This document shows positions 27,744 to 36,714 of a stretch of 64,000 bases of DNA, in pieces. The number at the start of each line of letters is the position of its first letter. The stretch's first letter is position 1. The notes beneath the pieces are model-generated. The model was not told the DNA's origin. It was given only the letters and a program-made list of their open reading frames with translations, and searched no databases. Origin of the DNA: Planctomycetota bacterium (GTDB lineage: Bacteria > Planctomycetota > Planctomycetia > Planctomycetales > Planctomycetaceae); the NCBI GenBank assembly GCA_016872645.1, contig VGZH01000007.1, positions 25,626-89,625 on the forward strand. Direction: 5' to 3'. A program made the translations under genes and the position numbers.

Positions 27744-29186
27744 TCAGGCGGCACAATCTTTGTCGGCGGGTTTCGCGGGTTCGGATCGAGCCTTCGCGGG
27801 AGCGGCCGGAGCCGTCGGCTTCGACGAATTGCTCGGTGCAACTTGCGACTTTCCTGCCTGTGATTGATCGACGACCACGAACAAAACTTGCATGGGTCGT
27901 TGAGCGGTCGGAGCCCGGTCAGCGTTCTTTTCGAGTGCCATCTGCGAACGGTTCGCGTTTCGTGACGGGCCGCGATTGCGAGTCTGCTGGCTCACTTGAT
28001 TCTGTACCAAGGCCTCGCGCGAAACTTCGAATGCGAACTGTTTTGTCGGCTGATCCTTTGAATCTTGCGACTCCTTGCCGCCAGCCGAAGCCCCCTTTCG
28101 GGCGATCTTCGAGGTCGCGGGACCGGTCTCAAGATTCCTTTTTTCGGCGACAATGGGCGCGGGAGCCGCAAATCGGCGGGCGATCGCCTGCGAGTCGAGT
28201 CCACTACTGACCTCGTTCAACTGAGCCAGCTCGATCGGCTGATCGACTTTCAAACTTTGGAGGAAGTTCTCGTCGCGAAGCTTCCTTAACGTCGCGGTGA
28301 GTTGTTCGGCATCCGTTTCGATAAAGACCGCGTGCAGTTGGTCGGAAGGGGCATTTGGAGATTTGGCAAAGTCTGATTTCTTGTCGGCAATCGCATCAGC
28401 ACGCCCGTTATTGCCGAACAACAACTGCAACCCGGCCTGGCCCTCTTGACGATCGACAATGGTTAGCCAGACCACGGCCACTTCGTTTCCCTCGGTTCGC
28501 ATCGCACGGACACTATCACCAACTCCGGCACCCCGTAGCGCCTCTTGATCGAAGAAGATGACGCCCGACTCAGGCGAGGCGATCGTCGATGACGAACTCG
28601 CAACGTCGCGCCGCCCATTGACGGCGATCGAATTGTTTTCGGCAGCACCGGCCAGCGCACCGCTGTTTCGTAATTCGGTCGCCGATGTGTCGGCTGTCAT
28701 CGGCAGTGGGGCGGCCTCTCCACCGAAAGTGGCACCTCGCGGCGACGCCTCCGCAACGGCGAATTGCTTACCGAGAGCAGCGTCTTGCCTCTGAACTTGC
28801 GTGATGCTCGGACTGCCTCGGTCGTCCATCGCTCGAACCAGCAACAGCAAGCCAGCGGCGGAGGTCAGCACTGCGACTGCTCCGACCCAGCGACGCGCCG
28901 AACCGGCGCTGCTCGCCGCGACTCGCGTCGGGGCACACGCGTTGTCGTCTCGATGGGATGGAATCAGCATTTCGCGTTCGATCGCCTGCAAGACCTGATT
29001 CGGAAACTCCAACGGCAGACGCTCACGCGGCAGATTCTTCAGAAGGGTGGAGACCTGTTGGATCTCAGACAATTCACGGCGAGCCTCGGCGGACGTCGCC
29101 AATCGCTGCTCGACGACCGCACACTCAGCGGGATTCAATTCGCCGTCATGAAAGGGACTCAGCAGGTTGTCGGCAGGGAGGGCCAT
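27744..29186 (-). CDS. Anti-sigma-factor-like membrane protein
   Basis: Product of 480 residues. The N-terminal 60 residues (NLLSPFHDGELNPAECAVVE, then SAEARRELSEIQQVSTLLKNL) match the helical anti-sigma domain of planctomycete anti-sigma proteins, without an obvious zinc CxxC. One membrane segment (WVGAVAVLTSAAGLLLLVRAM, about 100-120) separates it from a long low-complexity periplasmic part rich in Ala, Ser, Gln and Lys. Such proteins hold an ECF sigma factor inactive, but no sigma gene is adjacent. Confidence 0.7.
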   Translation of the reverse strand: MALPADNLLSPFHDGELNPAECAVVEQRLATSAEARRELSEIQQVSTLLKNLPRERLPLEFPNQVLQAIEREMLIPSHRDDNACAPTRVAASSAGSARRWVGAVAVLTSAAGLLLLVRAMDDRGSPSITQVQRQDAALGKQFAVAEASPRGATFGGEAAPLPMTADTSATELRNSGALAGAAENNSIAVNGRRDVASSSSTIASPESGVIFFDQEALRGAGVGDSVRAMRTEGNEVAVVWLTIVDRQEGQAGLQLLFGNNGRADAIADKKSDFAKSPNAPSDQLHAVFIETDAEQLTATLRKLRDENFLQSLKVDQPIELAQLNEVSSGLDSQAIARRFAAPAPIVAEKRNLETGPATSKIARKGASAGGKESQDSKDQPTKQFAFEVSREALVQNQVSQQTRNRGPSRNANRSQMALEKNADRAPTAQRPMQVLFVVVDQSQAGKSQVAPSNSSKPTAPAAPAKARSEPAKPADKDCAA

Positions 29187-29713
29187 CTCAGTCGTCTACT
29201 TCGGAAGGTCAAAACGGAAGCATGAGCAGAATGTCGGAATCTGTCAGTTTCGGCAGGGCTGCTCTGACAAGCGGCCGATTCAGAAAGTTCCCACGGCCAC
29301 GAGCGTTGCGAAAAAACGCTGTTATTTCAATGCCGAAGTCCTGAATCGCCAGCCACGAAGACCCAGGTTGAGCCCTTTTTCGCCGGTTCGCTACAAGCCT
29401 GCCGAAAAAGTCCGCCTTGTGAGTACGGTGCCTCGGCAATGCAGCGAATCCGGCTAGTCGGTGTGGCCCGGCGAGCAGTTATCGGGACTTGTTCTGGATC
29501 GCATCGTGCTCTGTATCGCGGCAGCTTTCGCAACGCATTTGCCAACGTCGTGATCAGGCTGATTCTCATTGAAATCCTGACCCTTGCCGAAGCCAGCAGG
29601 GCCGACCGGCAAGTGGGGAATGACATGCCGCAGCTAGACACCGAAGCCGATGGCGGAGAATGAACGACTTGGAGCGGCTCCGCGTTTCCACTCGCTCCGC
29701 ACTCGTTTCGAGA
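29187..29713. other. Intergenic region upstream of the anti-sigma-like gene
   Basis: About 527 bases between two reverse-strand genes. Expected position for a partner ECF sigma gene, but no frame on the reverse strand resembles sigma regions 2 or 4. A CTTTTTCGCCG...CGAAAAAG inverted pair occurs around 29377-29411. Short open frames on both strands lack ribosome sites and are not supported. Confidence 0.5.
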
Positions 29714-30976
29714 TCAGGCCAATCGTCCCGCTTTGACGACTCCCGCTTGCATCACCGCGAGGAACTTCGAGCGGTCGCGAAGCACGCCGATGTTCTTGAC
29801 GACGTCTCCGTCCACGATCAACAGGTCGGCGAGTTTGCCAACTTCGACAGTTCCAAACTCGTCGCCGCGGCCCATGATTTCCGCTCCGGTCTTTGTCGCG
29901 CACTTGATGACCGTCAGCGGGTCGATGCCGACGAAGTTGACGAAGAACTCCAGTTCCTTGGCGTAGTCGCCGTGCGGATTCCAGGCGAAGCCGTAATCGC
30001 CACCCATGCCCAGCCGGCCTCCGGCTTTCAGAATGCGGCGAGCGGATTCGGCACCGCCATCGAGCGTTTCTTGATGGCCGTCGATTACCTTTTGAGGGAG
30101 TCCGAATTCCGGGCCGCGTTCGATGCTGGCGAGTTCAAAGTACAGCGCGGGAACACACGGCACGTCTCGTTGCAGCAACAGTTCCAACGCTTCGTCGTCC
30201 ATGAACGTGCCATGCTCGATCGCGTCGTAGCCGGCTCGCAGTGCGTTCTTGATTCCTTCAGTGGCTCGGCAGTGACCGGTCACTTTCTTGCCGTGGTTAT
30301 GAGCAGTCGCGACGACGGCGTGCATCTCCTCAAACGTCATGCAGAGCGTGTGATGATCGTTCGTATCCGGCGCGGCTGCGTCGCCAGTCGGGTACGTCTT
30401 GATCCACTCGATGCCATCTTTGACCAATTTTCGCACGGCGGCGCGAGCCTCTTCCGGTCCGTTGACCAACAAGATCAAGCCTTCCATGCCGATTTTGCGG
30501 AAGTCCGGATTCCAGTCCATCAGTCCGCCGACGCCGCAGATCTCTCGGCCACTCGAAGCCAGTCGCGGGCCGAGCATGATGTCGTTCTCGATCGCCTTTT
30601 TCAGCCAGACGTCGATGTTGAACAAGCTGCCGCCGCTGCGAGCCGCCGTGTAGCCGCACTCCAACGCGAGCTTGGCGTTTGCCGCCGCCAGCAGCGTGAC
30701 GTACTCGACCGGGTACTTGATATCGAGGTCTTCCAGCGCCGCGACGTTGAAGTACGTCGGATGAAAGTGTGCCTCGACCAGCCCCGGCATGATCGTTCCG
30801 CCGTGAGCATCGATGACTGTTGCCTCGCGCGAGAGTAGCGGAGCATTCTCTTCCCTGCCGACGAAAGTGAATTTGCCGTCGTCAATGACGACGACACCGC
30901 CGGAGAGCGGTGAGGCACCTGTGCCGTCGACGATCTGGCCGTTGCGGATGAGCGTTGTACCGGTCGCGGTTTGCAT
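29714..30976 (-). CDS. Metal-dependent amidohydrolase (imidazolonepropionase/prolidase-like)
   Basis: The 420-residue cytosolic enzyme begins GTTLIRNGQIVDGTGASPLSG, the typical beta-sandwich start of urease-superfamily hydrolases, with GLVEAHFHP (metal HxH), GHCRATEGIKNAL, DAIEHGTFMDDEAL and GMGGDYGFAWNPHG (catalytic Asp). It ends EVGKLADLLIVDGD. The family includes imidazolonepropionases, Xaa-Pro dipeptidases and many unassigned members. No signal peptide. Confidence 0.88.
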   Translation of the reverse strand: MQTATGTTLIRNGQIVDGTGASPLSGGVVVIDDGKFTFVGREENAPLLSREATVIDAHGGTIMPGLVEAHFHPTYFNVAALEDLDIKYPVEYVTLLAAANAKLALECGYTAARSGGSLFNIDVWLKKAIENDIMLGPRLASSGREICGVGGLMDWNPDFRKIGMEGLILLVNGPEEARAAVRKLVKDGIEWIKTYPTGDAAAPDTNDHHTLCMTFEEMHAVVATAHNHGKKVTGHCRATEGIKNALRAGYDAIEHGTFMDDEALELLLQRDVPCVPALYFELASIERGPEFGLPQKVIDGHQETLDGGAESARRILKAGGRLGMGGDYGFAWNPHGDYAKELEFFVNFVGIDPLTVIKCATKTGAEIMGRGDEFGTVEVGKLADLLIVDGDVVKNIGVLRDRSKFLAVMQAGVVKAGRLA

Positions 30977-30995
30977 GTGTGACTCACGTTAGAGC

Positions 30996-31112
30996 GCGGT
31001 GTGTCAGCACCACTTTGCTCCCCAAACGTTACGTTTCTGCGTGAGGCCGCTTTCACGCAGAGACGCAAAGCGCGCAGGGAAAGACAATCCAAAGCGGTGC
31101 TGACACACCGCA
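30996..31112. repeat. Nested palindrome between amidohydrolase and peroxidase genes
   Basis: The outer arms GCGGTGTGTCAGCACCACTT (30996-31015) and its near-perfect reverse complement ending at 31112 match 21 of 22 positions over the full arm. Inside, TTTCTGCGTGA and TCACGCAGAGA form a second stem. It is 117 bases long and fills the gap between two reverse-strand genes. Confidence 0.75.
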
Positions 31113-31121
31113 CTCCCAAAG

Positions 31122-32468
31122 TCATTCGGGCAGCCGTCCACGTTCGATCTTTGGAAACTCGCCGGTGCAGGCTTTCATGAATTCGACGAGGTCGGCTTTG
31201 TCTTCGGGCTTGAGATCCAGCTTTTTGATCTTGGTGCTGAGCCATTGATTCGGCGTGCCACCTTTGGCGTAGTGCTCGACGACCTCTTCGAGTGTTTTTT
31301 GGGTGCCGTCGTGCATGTACGGAGCAGAGAGCGCGACGTTGCGGATCGTTGGCGTTTTAAATGCGCCCTTGTCCTCTTCTTTGTTCGAGACCACAAAGCG
31401 TCCAAGGTCCGGTGTTTCGGCCGTCATGCCGACACCGAGATTGTGGTATTTCTCGTCGGCGAGGTTGGCACCGACGTGACATGCAGTGCAGCCGACCTTC
31501 TCATTGAAGAAGAGGTCGCGGCCTCGGACGGCACTCTCGGACATCGGATGTGCGTCGGCGGCAGCTTTTGCGGATTGATATTTGGCGTAGGCTTCCGGGT
31601 CGTCTTCCTTAAGGGCGTCCAGGTCCGCTGGCTTCATAGCGAGGAATGGTCGCACCCCTTCGTAGTAATCAAATGGAGCTGGACCGGAAACGATGGCGCG
31701 TTCAAAGGTCGCGATCGCGCGGCCGATGTTGTCGATGGTCACTCCATCGTCGCCAAAGATCACTCGGAATTGCATCTCGTAGCCGGGAATGCCCGCAATG
31801 GTCTCGACGGCTTTCTCATGGGTGTTGCCCATCTCGATCGGATTAGCGATCGGGCCGACGGCCTGAGCTTCCAGCGAGGCGGCGCGACCATCCCAAAACT
31901 GTGCGCCGCTGACGATACGGTTGTAGCTGACAGGCGAGTTGCGTCCCCCCATTTGTCCGGCAATGCCGACACCGAATTGCGTGTGCTTGGCGAAGCCTTC
32001 ATCGGGATCATGACAGCTCGCGCACGAGATCGTGCTGTCAGCCGAGAGTCGCTTGTCGAAGTAGAGTTGCCGGCCGAGTTCGATCTTCGCGCGAGTCATC
32101 AAATTGTCCGCGATCCCCTGCACTTGGCTCGTCCCCGCCATCAGCCCCAGTGGCAGAACAATCTCCAGCGGCACATGGTTCTCTGGTTTTTCCAGCCAGG
32201 CCTGAATTTGATCGGACGTCAGTGATCCCTCGCCGGGAATCCCTGCCGTCAATTCCGGCGATCCCAAAATCACCTCAGCCGAGGCCGCATCATCCTTCGG
32301 GACAGAAGGCTTTTCGGCCGAGCCGATGGATGCGGTTGCCTCTTGCGAGACCGTCGATGGGCCTTTCGACGACGACGAGACGGGCGCGGATTCCTGCGCG
32401 CATCCGGAAAAAGTCAAACTCATCAGGCTGATGCTCAGCCCACACAGTGCTCGCAGTGGCATCCTCAT
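31122..32468 (-). CDS. Di-heme cytochrome c peroxidase-like lipoprotein
   Basis: The 448-residue precursor has a lipobox (SLTFSGC, Cys23). The catalytic part carries two c-type heme sites, CASCH (149-153) and CTACH (327-331), with the MauG/CcpA-type framework (LGRQLYFDKRLSADSTISC, then FWDGRAASLEAQA, GIPGYEMQF and APYMHDGTQKTLEEVV). It should reduce H2O2, or oxidise another substrate, at the envelope using periplasmic electrons. ATG 32468 is preceded by GGGAG; the longer frame upstream is not signal-like. A Ser/Pro-rich region lies between the lipid anchor and the first domain. Confidence 0.92.
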   Translation of the reverse strand: MRMPLRALCGLSISLMSLTFSGCAQESAPVSSSSKGPSTVSQEATASIGSAEKPSVPKDDAASAEVILGSPELTAGIPGEGSLTSDQIQAWLEKPENHVPLEIVLPLGLMAGTSQVQGIADNLMTRAKIELGRQLYFDKRLSADSTISCASCHDPDEGFAKHTQFGVGIAGQMGGRNSPVSYNRIVSGAQFWDGRAASLEAQAVGPIANPIEMGNTHEKAVETIAGIPGYEMQFRVIFGDDGVTIDNIGRAIATFERAIVSGPAPFDYYEGVRPFLAMKPADLDALKEDDPEAYAKYQSAKAAADAHPMSESAVRGRDLFFNEKVGCTACHVGANLADEKYHNLGVGMTAETPDLGRFVVSNKEEDKGAFKTPTIRNVALSAPYMHDGTQKTLEEVVEHYAKGGTPNQWLSTKIKKLDLKPEDKADLVEFMKACTGEFPKIERGRLPE

Positions 32469-32585
32469 GATCGCTCCCTCTCTCGCAAATTGCCGACCAT
32501 CGTGTCTCATCGACCGACTCATCGGGTTGGACGCGATGATACAGGAGGACCGCGACGATGTCCCGCAAACGAGGGGGCTCGAGCT

Positions 32586-33041
32586 CTAACGCAGGGTGTC
32601 GATCGATCGATTCGGCGATTCGACGGGAGGCGCGGTCAACGGCTGCGGCTGATGAAACTCCTGTACACTCGGAGACGCAAACAACTGAAGTCGCAAATCC
32701 AGAATTCCCTCGGCAGCCGGCAACGAGACATTGCCAAGCTCCTCGAACCAGACTTGTCGCTCGTCGTCGGATGCCTGCGGAAACTTCGTCGCGATGAGTT
32801 TTCGCAGCAGGTCCTGCTTCCTGGCCGGATCGTCCGCGAGTTCAAGTCCAAATGGGGGGCGGCGGGGAGCAAATTCCTCCAGGTCTTCCAGAGGAGTCAC
32901 CACGGCGGATGTCTCAGCGTTTACTTCGCGCGAACCCGCGTTGCCAATCACCCAGCGGTGCAGCACGAAATTCGCGGCGACAACCCCGCAGACCAGAACC
33001 AGTCCCAACGACGCCTGAATCGCCATGTCACGACGTGTCAT
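32586..33041 (-). CDS. Small single-span membrane protein, unknown
   Basis: Product of 151 residues: one N-terminal membrane segment (AIQASLGLVLVCGVVAANFVL) followed by a hydrophilic domain (DLLRKLIATKFPQASDDERQ, then WFEELGNVSLPAAEGILDLR). A textbook Shine-Dalgarno AAGGAGG lies 5 bases before ATG 33041, which strongly supports the gene. I do not recognise the family. It is upstream of the peroxidase gene on the same strand. Confidence 0.75.
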   Translation of the reverse strand: MTRRDMAIQASLGLVLVCGVVAANFVLHRWVIGNAGSREVNAETSAVVTPLEDLEEFAPRRPPFGLELADDPARKQDLLRKLIATKFPQASDDERQVWFEELGNVSLPAAEGILDLRLQLFASPSVQEFHQPQPLTAPPVESPNRSIDTLR

Positions 33042-33104
33042 CTTCGCCTCCTTGCGAAAGGCTCGCGCGCAGCGAGCTTAACCGATTGTCACTATGGACG
33101 AACG

Positions 33105-33587
33105 CTACCGCGCGCCCACAAAACCGACAAGACAGATCGGCGACACCACAGCCTGCGACTGCTCCAGTTTTTGGATGTCGTGCATCACGCCAAGCGGCAT
33201 ATACAGGAGCAACTCGATCAGATTGTTTTGGCCGACCGCTTTATGCCTGGTCCCGCGCGGGACGTAAACGATCACGGCCTTGTGAAGTTCGATCTCAGTG
33301 CCGTCGAGCGTCATCGTCCCTCGGCCGTCGATGACGTAATAGAACTCGTCGATGTGCTCGTGAGTGTGCCACTTGGCGTCGTAAATCCGCACCTGATGCA
33401 CCTCCCCCGCCGTGCCGTCATTCTCTTCGATCAGGCACCGAATCTCGCCACACGTCTCCGCCCAAGGTATGACGTCGGCCGGATCGCAATGGAGAAAAAT
33501 GGCAAGTTGCGTCGTCGAAAAGTTCCCTCGTAAGGTTTGTATCCCCTTTGTGCCTTCTTGCCGTTGTGGTTCTATTATTGACCGCAA
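33105..33587 (-). CDS. Cupin-domain protein, start uncertain
   Basis: A single-domain cupin: RIYDAKWHTHEHIDEFYYVI contains the metal-binding HxH and Glu, then GTMTLDGTEIELHKA, and the second motif VYVPRGTRHKAVG. The preceding text (STTQLAIFLHCDPADVIPWA, then CGEIRCLIEENDG) looks native. The start is unclear: no ATG, GTG or TTG lies immediately before it, and the upstream frame reads through a TTTGTGCCTTC...GAAGGCACAAAG palindrome (about 33548-33604). I give TTG 33587 as a placeholder. Ligand unknown. Confidence 0.7.
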   Translation of the reverse strand: MRSIIEPQRQEGTKGIQTLRGNFSTTQLAIFLHCDPADVIPWAETCGEIRCLIEENDGTAGEVHQVRIYDAKWHTHEHIDEFYYVIDGRGTMTLDGTEIELHKAVIVYVPRGTRHKAVGQNNLIELLLYMPLGVMHDIQKLEQSQAVVSPICLVGFVGAR

Positions 33588-33604
33588 AAGCGCGAAGGCA
33601 CAAA
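33548..33604. repeat. Palindrome at the 5' end of the cupin gene
   Basis: TTTGTGCCTTCTTGC and GCGAAGGCACAAAG form an imperfect hairpin, with TTGCGGTC-type text in the loop. It overlaps the uncertain start of the cupin gene, so either translation starts inside it or the annotated start lies too far upstream. Confidence 0.5.
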
Positions 33605-33874
33605 GAAGTGGCAGACGAAGTCGCGTCGGGTGGAATTCAACCGCATGCTTTCGATTCCCACGGCTCCGTGGACGCATCACATCGGTGACGTGCTCGCTTG
33701 GATGAATTGCGGAGAAGCAAAGGCCGCAGAAGAAAACTGTACTGCTCGTACATTCGCTGATTTGGGTCGGTGAGTTTCATCTGCTGCGCCGCCGAGTATA
33801 TTTCAACCACCGCCGTGTGCTTCTGCTGGATGAATTCGTCCTTCTTCCTGCCTTTCACTTTAGAAACACAAATA

Positions 33875-35074
33875 ATGAACACAACTTGTTGTGGCCTGTT
33901 CTGTCTTCCTCGATGCCCACGCTTGCCGCTTAGTCTGGTGCTGACATTCGCTCTGTGCACCGTGGCTCGCGGGCAGTCTTCTACGAAGCCTGAGTTTCAG
34001 TATGAAGTGGGCGATGTCCGTGTGAGCATCCCCACGGCGGATGAACCGCGGGTGAAATCGTTTGGCAAGGAGTCATTGCAGGCAGCGGCGAAATATCTGG
34101 AAACGGGGGCGGCGAGTTGGTTACAGCGGGACAAAGCCTGCGTGAACTGTCACACCACCGGTCCCTACATGACGGACTACACCGCGTGGTCGCGGAGATT
34201 CGGTCAGCCCAACGAAGCGGTGTTGAAAAACTTCGTCAAGGCGGTGCCGAAGGAAATCGAAGCGGTGCGGGAGACAGAGACAAAAGGTTTTAAGTTTTAT
34301 CCCGGCGCGTTCTTCGCCGTGTGGCGGACCGCTGGACTCGCCGAGTGGGACCGCCACGTCACCGGAAAACTCTCGGAACCAACCGAGCGTTCGTTCAGAG
34401 ATATGTTCGCGCGCCAATCGGAGAACGGCGCGTTTGTCAGTCACGGCGAAGTCGAGATTCCGCATATCACCACCGATTTTGAACTCTCACTGCAAGCCGC
34501 GCGAGCCATCACGGCCGCTCCCGGTTGGCTAGCGGGGCTGAAGGACGAAACGCTGACCGCTGGCGTCGAAAAGCTGAAACAGTATCTTCGCACTTCGCCG
34601 CCGAAGAACGATTTCGATCGCGTTTTGAAATTGCAGCTGGCTCATTACCTGCCCGACTTGGTTTCGTGTTCGGATCGTGACGCCGCGCTAGCTTTGCTGA
34701 CCTCGAAGCAACACGCCGACGGTGGCTGGAGCACGCGCGACATGTCGCCAGTCAACGATTGGCACTATGAAATGAGCCCGTTTGTGCTGAAACTCATTCA
34801 GAACCTGCCCGATGCCGACAAGCCGGAGAGCGATGCCTACATGACCGCGCTGGCCATCGTGCTGTTTCGGCAGAGCAACATTCCTGTTTGTGACCCGCGG
34901 ATTCAGAAAGGTTTAACTTGGCTGAAGCGCGAGCAACGCGAGAGCGGCCGCTGGTGGATGCACTCGCTCTATCGCGGTAACTACCACTACACGACCTACA
35001 TCGCCACGATCCAGGCCATCAAGGCTCTCGAACTCTGCGGCGAGCTCGACGCGCTGACGGCGAAATCGAACTGA
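33875..35074 (+). CDS. Exported protein: c-type heme site plus squalene-cyclase-type repeats
   Basis: Product of 399 residues. The N-terminus (PRLPLSLVLTFALCTVARG) is a signal peptide. One c-type heme motif, CVNCH (89-93), sits in a short N-terminal helical domain. The rest consists of alpha/alpha repeats like prenyltransferase/squalene-hopene-cyclase families (SKQHADGGWSTRDMSP, LTWLKREQRESGRWWMHSL). The DxDD catalytic motif of class II cyclases is not visible, so it may be a structural fold rather than a cyclase. AGAAACACAAATA precedes ATG 33875, which lacks a strong Shine-Dalgarno. Confidence 0.8.
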   Translation: MNTTCCGLFCLPRCPRLPLSLVLTFALCTVARGQSSTKPEFQYEVGDVRVSIPTADEPRVKSFGKESLQAAAKYLETGAASWLQRDKACVNCHTTGPYMTDYTAWSRRFGQPNEAVLKNFVKAVPKEIEAVRETETKGFKFYPGAFFAVWRTAGLAEWDRHVTGKLSEPTERSFRDMFARQSENGAFVSHGEVEIPHITTDFELSLQAARAITAAPGWLAGLKDETLTAGVEKLKQYLRTSPPKNDFDRVLKLQLAHYLPDLVSCSDRDAALALLTSKQHADGGWSTRDMSPVNDWHYEMSPFVLKLIQNLPDADKPESDAYMTALAIVLFRQSNIPVCDPRIQKGLTWLKREQRESGRWWMHSLYRGNYHYTTYIATIQAIKALELCGELDALTAKSN

Positions 35075-35109
35075 CGAGACGATGCCTCAGACCGTCAACG
35101 AAAACGTCC

Positions 35110-36489
35110 TCACTTCTTCCACAACCGTTCCTTGAGCTGCGGGAACAACTCCAGAGCGTTGTCGCGCATGATTTGGCGGCCGATGCGATGGGCGTGGTCT
35201 TCGAGCAAATCGCCGCGTTCGACTTTTTCGGCGAGGACTTCGGCGATGCACATGCGAGTTAGCTCGGTCGAGCCGTAGATGCCTTCGCCGTGGTTGCAGT
35301 CGCCGCCCCACATGATGCGGGTTGAGGGCATTTGTTCCAACCATTCGTGGTAGGCCCGTTTGCCCATCGAATAGCTGAGGCTGGGCAGCCAGACGCTGTC
35401 GATCCAGACGTGGTTCCAATGCCGCAGCAGGATTGCGCCGGTTTCGCCGACCCACGGGTAGCCGCCGTGGAACAAGATGAACTTCGTTTTCAAATTCGCT
35501 TCGATCAAATCGACCAGCAGCAGCGGGTTCGAGCTTTGAATGCGGCCGTGGCCGGTGTGAATCTGGAACGGCAGTTCGTATTTCGCGCTCAGTTCGCAGA
35601 CGCGCCAGAAGACGAAGTCCTCGAAGTCCTTGATCTGCTCCGGCGTGAGCGTCGTGCGACGTTTGCCGAACGCGGCCTCGGCCCGCTCCTTCGGCACGTT
35701 GTCGAACTCCAGCGTCCGCTGATACGCCAGCGTGCTCTTCAGGCAGACGGCCCCTTTGTCCTTCGCTTCGAGAAACAGCCGGTCGAGCACCTTCAGAAAA
35801 TCGTCCACTGAGTTCATCGGCAGGCCGTGCTTCGTCGCGAACTCATACGGGCTGTCGAACGGGTTTTCGGGTCCGTATTCACTCGCGTGAAACCCTCGCA
35901 CCAGCGACGTGATGTTGAACACGATCACTTCAAACGGATACGACTTCTCAAACGCGAGCCGCGCCCAATACGGATCGTTGAACATCAGTTCGATATTGGC
36001 CTTCTCTGTGACGACGTGGTGCAGCCACTTCTGGTCGCGGTAGTTGTCAAAAATTTTGCGATCCAATTCGCGAGCCTGCTCATCGGTCACGCGATCCCAA
36101 TCGACGCCGTACAAATCCTTCAGCGCGATCTGCGTGTAGCGGTAAAAGCTGGTCGCTCGCGAGTTGTCCCAATCGTCCTTCGCGTCCTTCCACCAATCAT
36201 CGAACTCCATCTTCGGCTGCCACGGTGTCAGCCGTCCCACTTGAGGCCAATAGCTGTTCCCCCAAATGCTGGCGACGTTCATTCCCTTGCCGCGCGACGT
36301 CTCACGCAACCCCGGCAGCCGATCAAACGGCCAAAGATGATCGTGCGTGTCAATGGCCGGCACCGCATCGATCTTCAACTTGATTCGCTTGTAGATTTCG
36401 GTCTGCCGTGTGGCTTGAGCAGAAAGGCGACCTGCCGAGGCGAACAACATGCCACATAGTGCTGCGATGAACAACGTCCGCGGGATCAT
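35110..36489 (-). CDS. Exported amidohydrolase, uronate-isomerase-like
   Basis: Product of 459 residues. The signal peptide is IPRTLFIAALCGMLFASAG. The TIM barrel starts AIDTHDHLWPF (metal HxH) and continues with PFQIHTGHGR, TKFILFHGGYPWVGE, MWGGDCNHGE and a C-terminal GRQIMRDNALELF helix, the amidohydrolase-2 layout used by uronate isomerases and decarboxylases. GAGGAG lies 8 bases before ATG 36489. It is tail-to-tail with the heme/repeat gene. Its substrate is unknown. Confidence 0.85.
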   Translation of the reverse strand: MIPRTLFIAALCGMLFASAGRLSAQATRQTEIYKRIKLKIDAVPAIDTHDHLWPFDRLPGLRETSRGKGMNVASIWGNSYWPQVGRLTPWQPKMEFDDWWKDAKDDWDNSRATSFYRYTQIALKDLYGVDWDRVTDEQARELDRKIFDNYRDQKWLHHVVTEKANIELMFNDPYWARLAFEKSYPFEVIVFNITSLVRGFHASEYGPENPFDSPYEFATKHGLPMNSVDDFLKVLDRLFLEAKDKGAVCLKSTLAYQRTLEFDNVPKERAEAAFGKRRTTLTPEQIKDFEDFVFWRVCELSAKYELPFQIHTGHGRIQSSNPLLLVDLIEANLKTKFILFHGGYPWVGETGAILLRHWNHVWIDSVWLPSLSYSMGKRAYHEWLEQMPSTRIMWGGDCNHGEGIYGSTELTRMCIAEVLAEKVERGDLLEDHAHRIGRQIMRDNALELFPQLKERLWKK

Positions 36490-36714
36490 GGCTTGTCTCC
36501 TCTTAACTCAATAAGTTCGATGTCGCTCCGATTAGATTTGAGGAATCTTGCGTTCTTCGTTCCCTTCGTTTTCTTCTGTTCATTCCGTTGTTGTTGAGAG
36601 CAGCTGGAATCACCGGCCTGGGACATCGTAAACGGGATCGCCTTGAGTTTGCGAATGAGTCACTTGGTTCTATAACCCAGATCCGCTTCGGTGAGAAATT
36701 TGACGGAGTTCACG

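Noticed and set aside
29327..29641. 104-codon reverse frame in the gap upstream of the anti-sigma-like gene, considered as a missing sigma factor
   Set aside because: No sigma region 2 or 4 signature and no ribosome site; it does not overlap or abut the anti-sigma-like gene as a sigma partner would.
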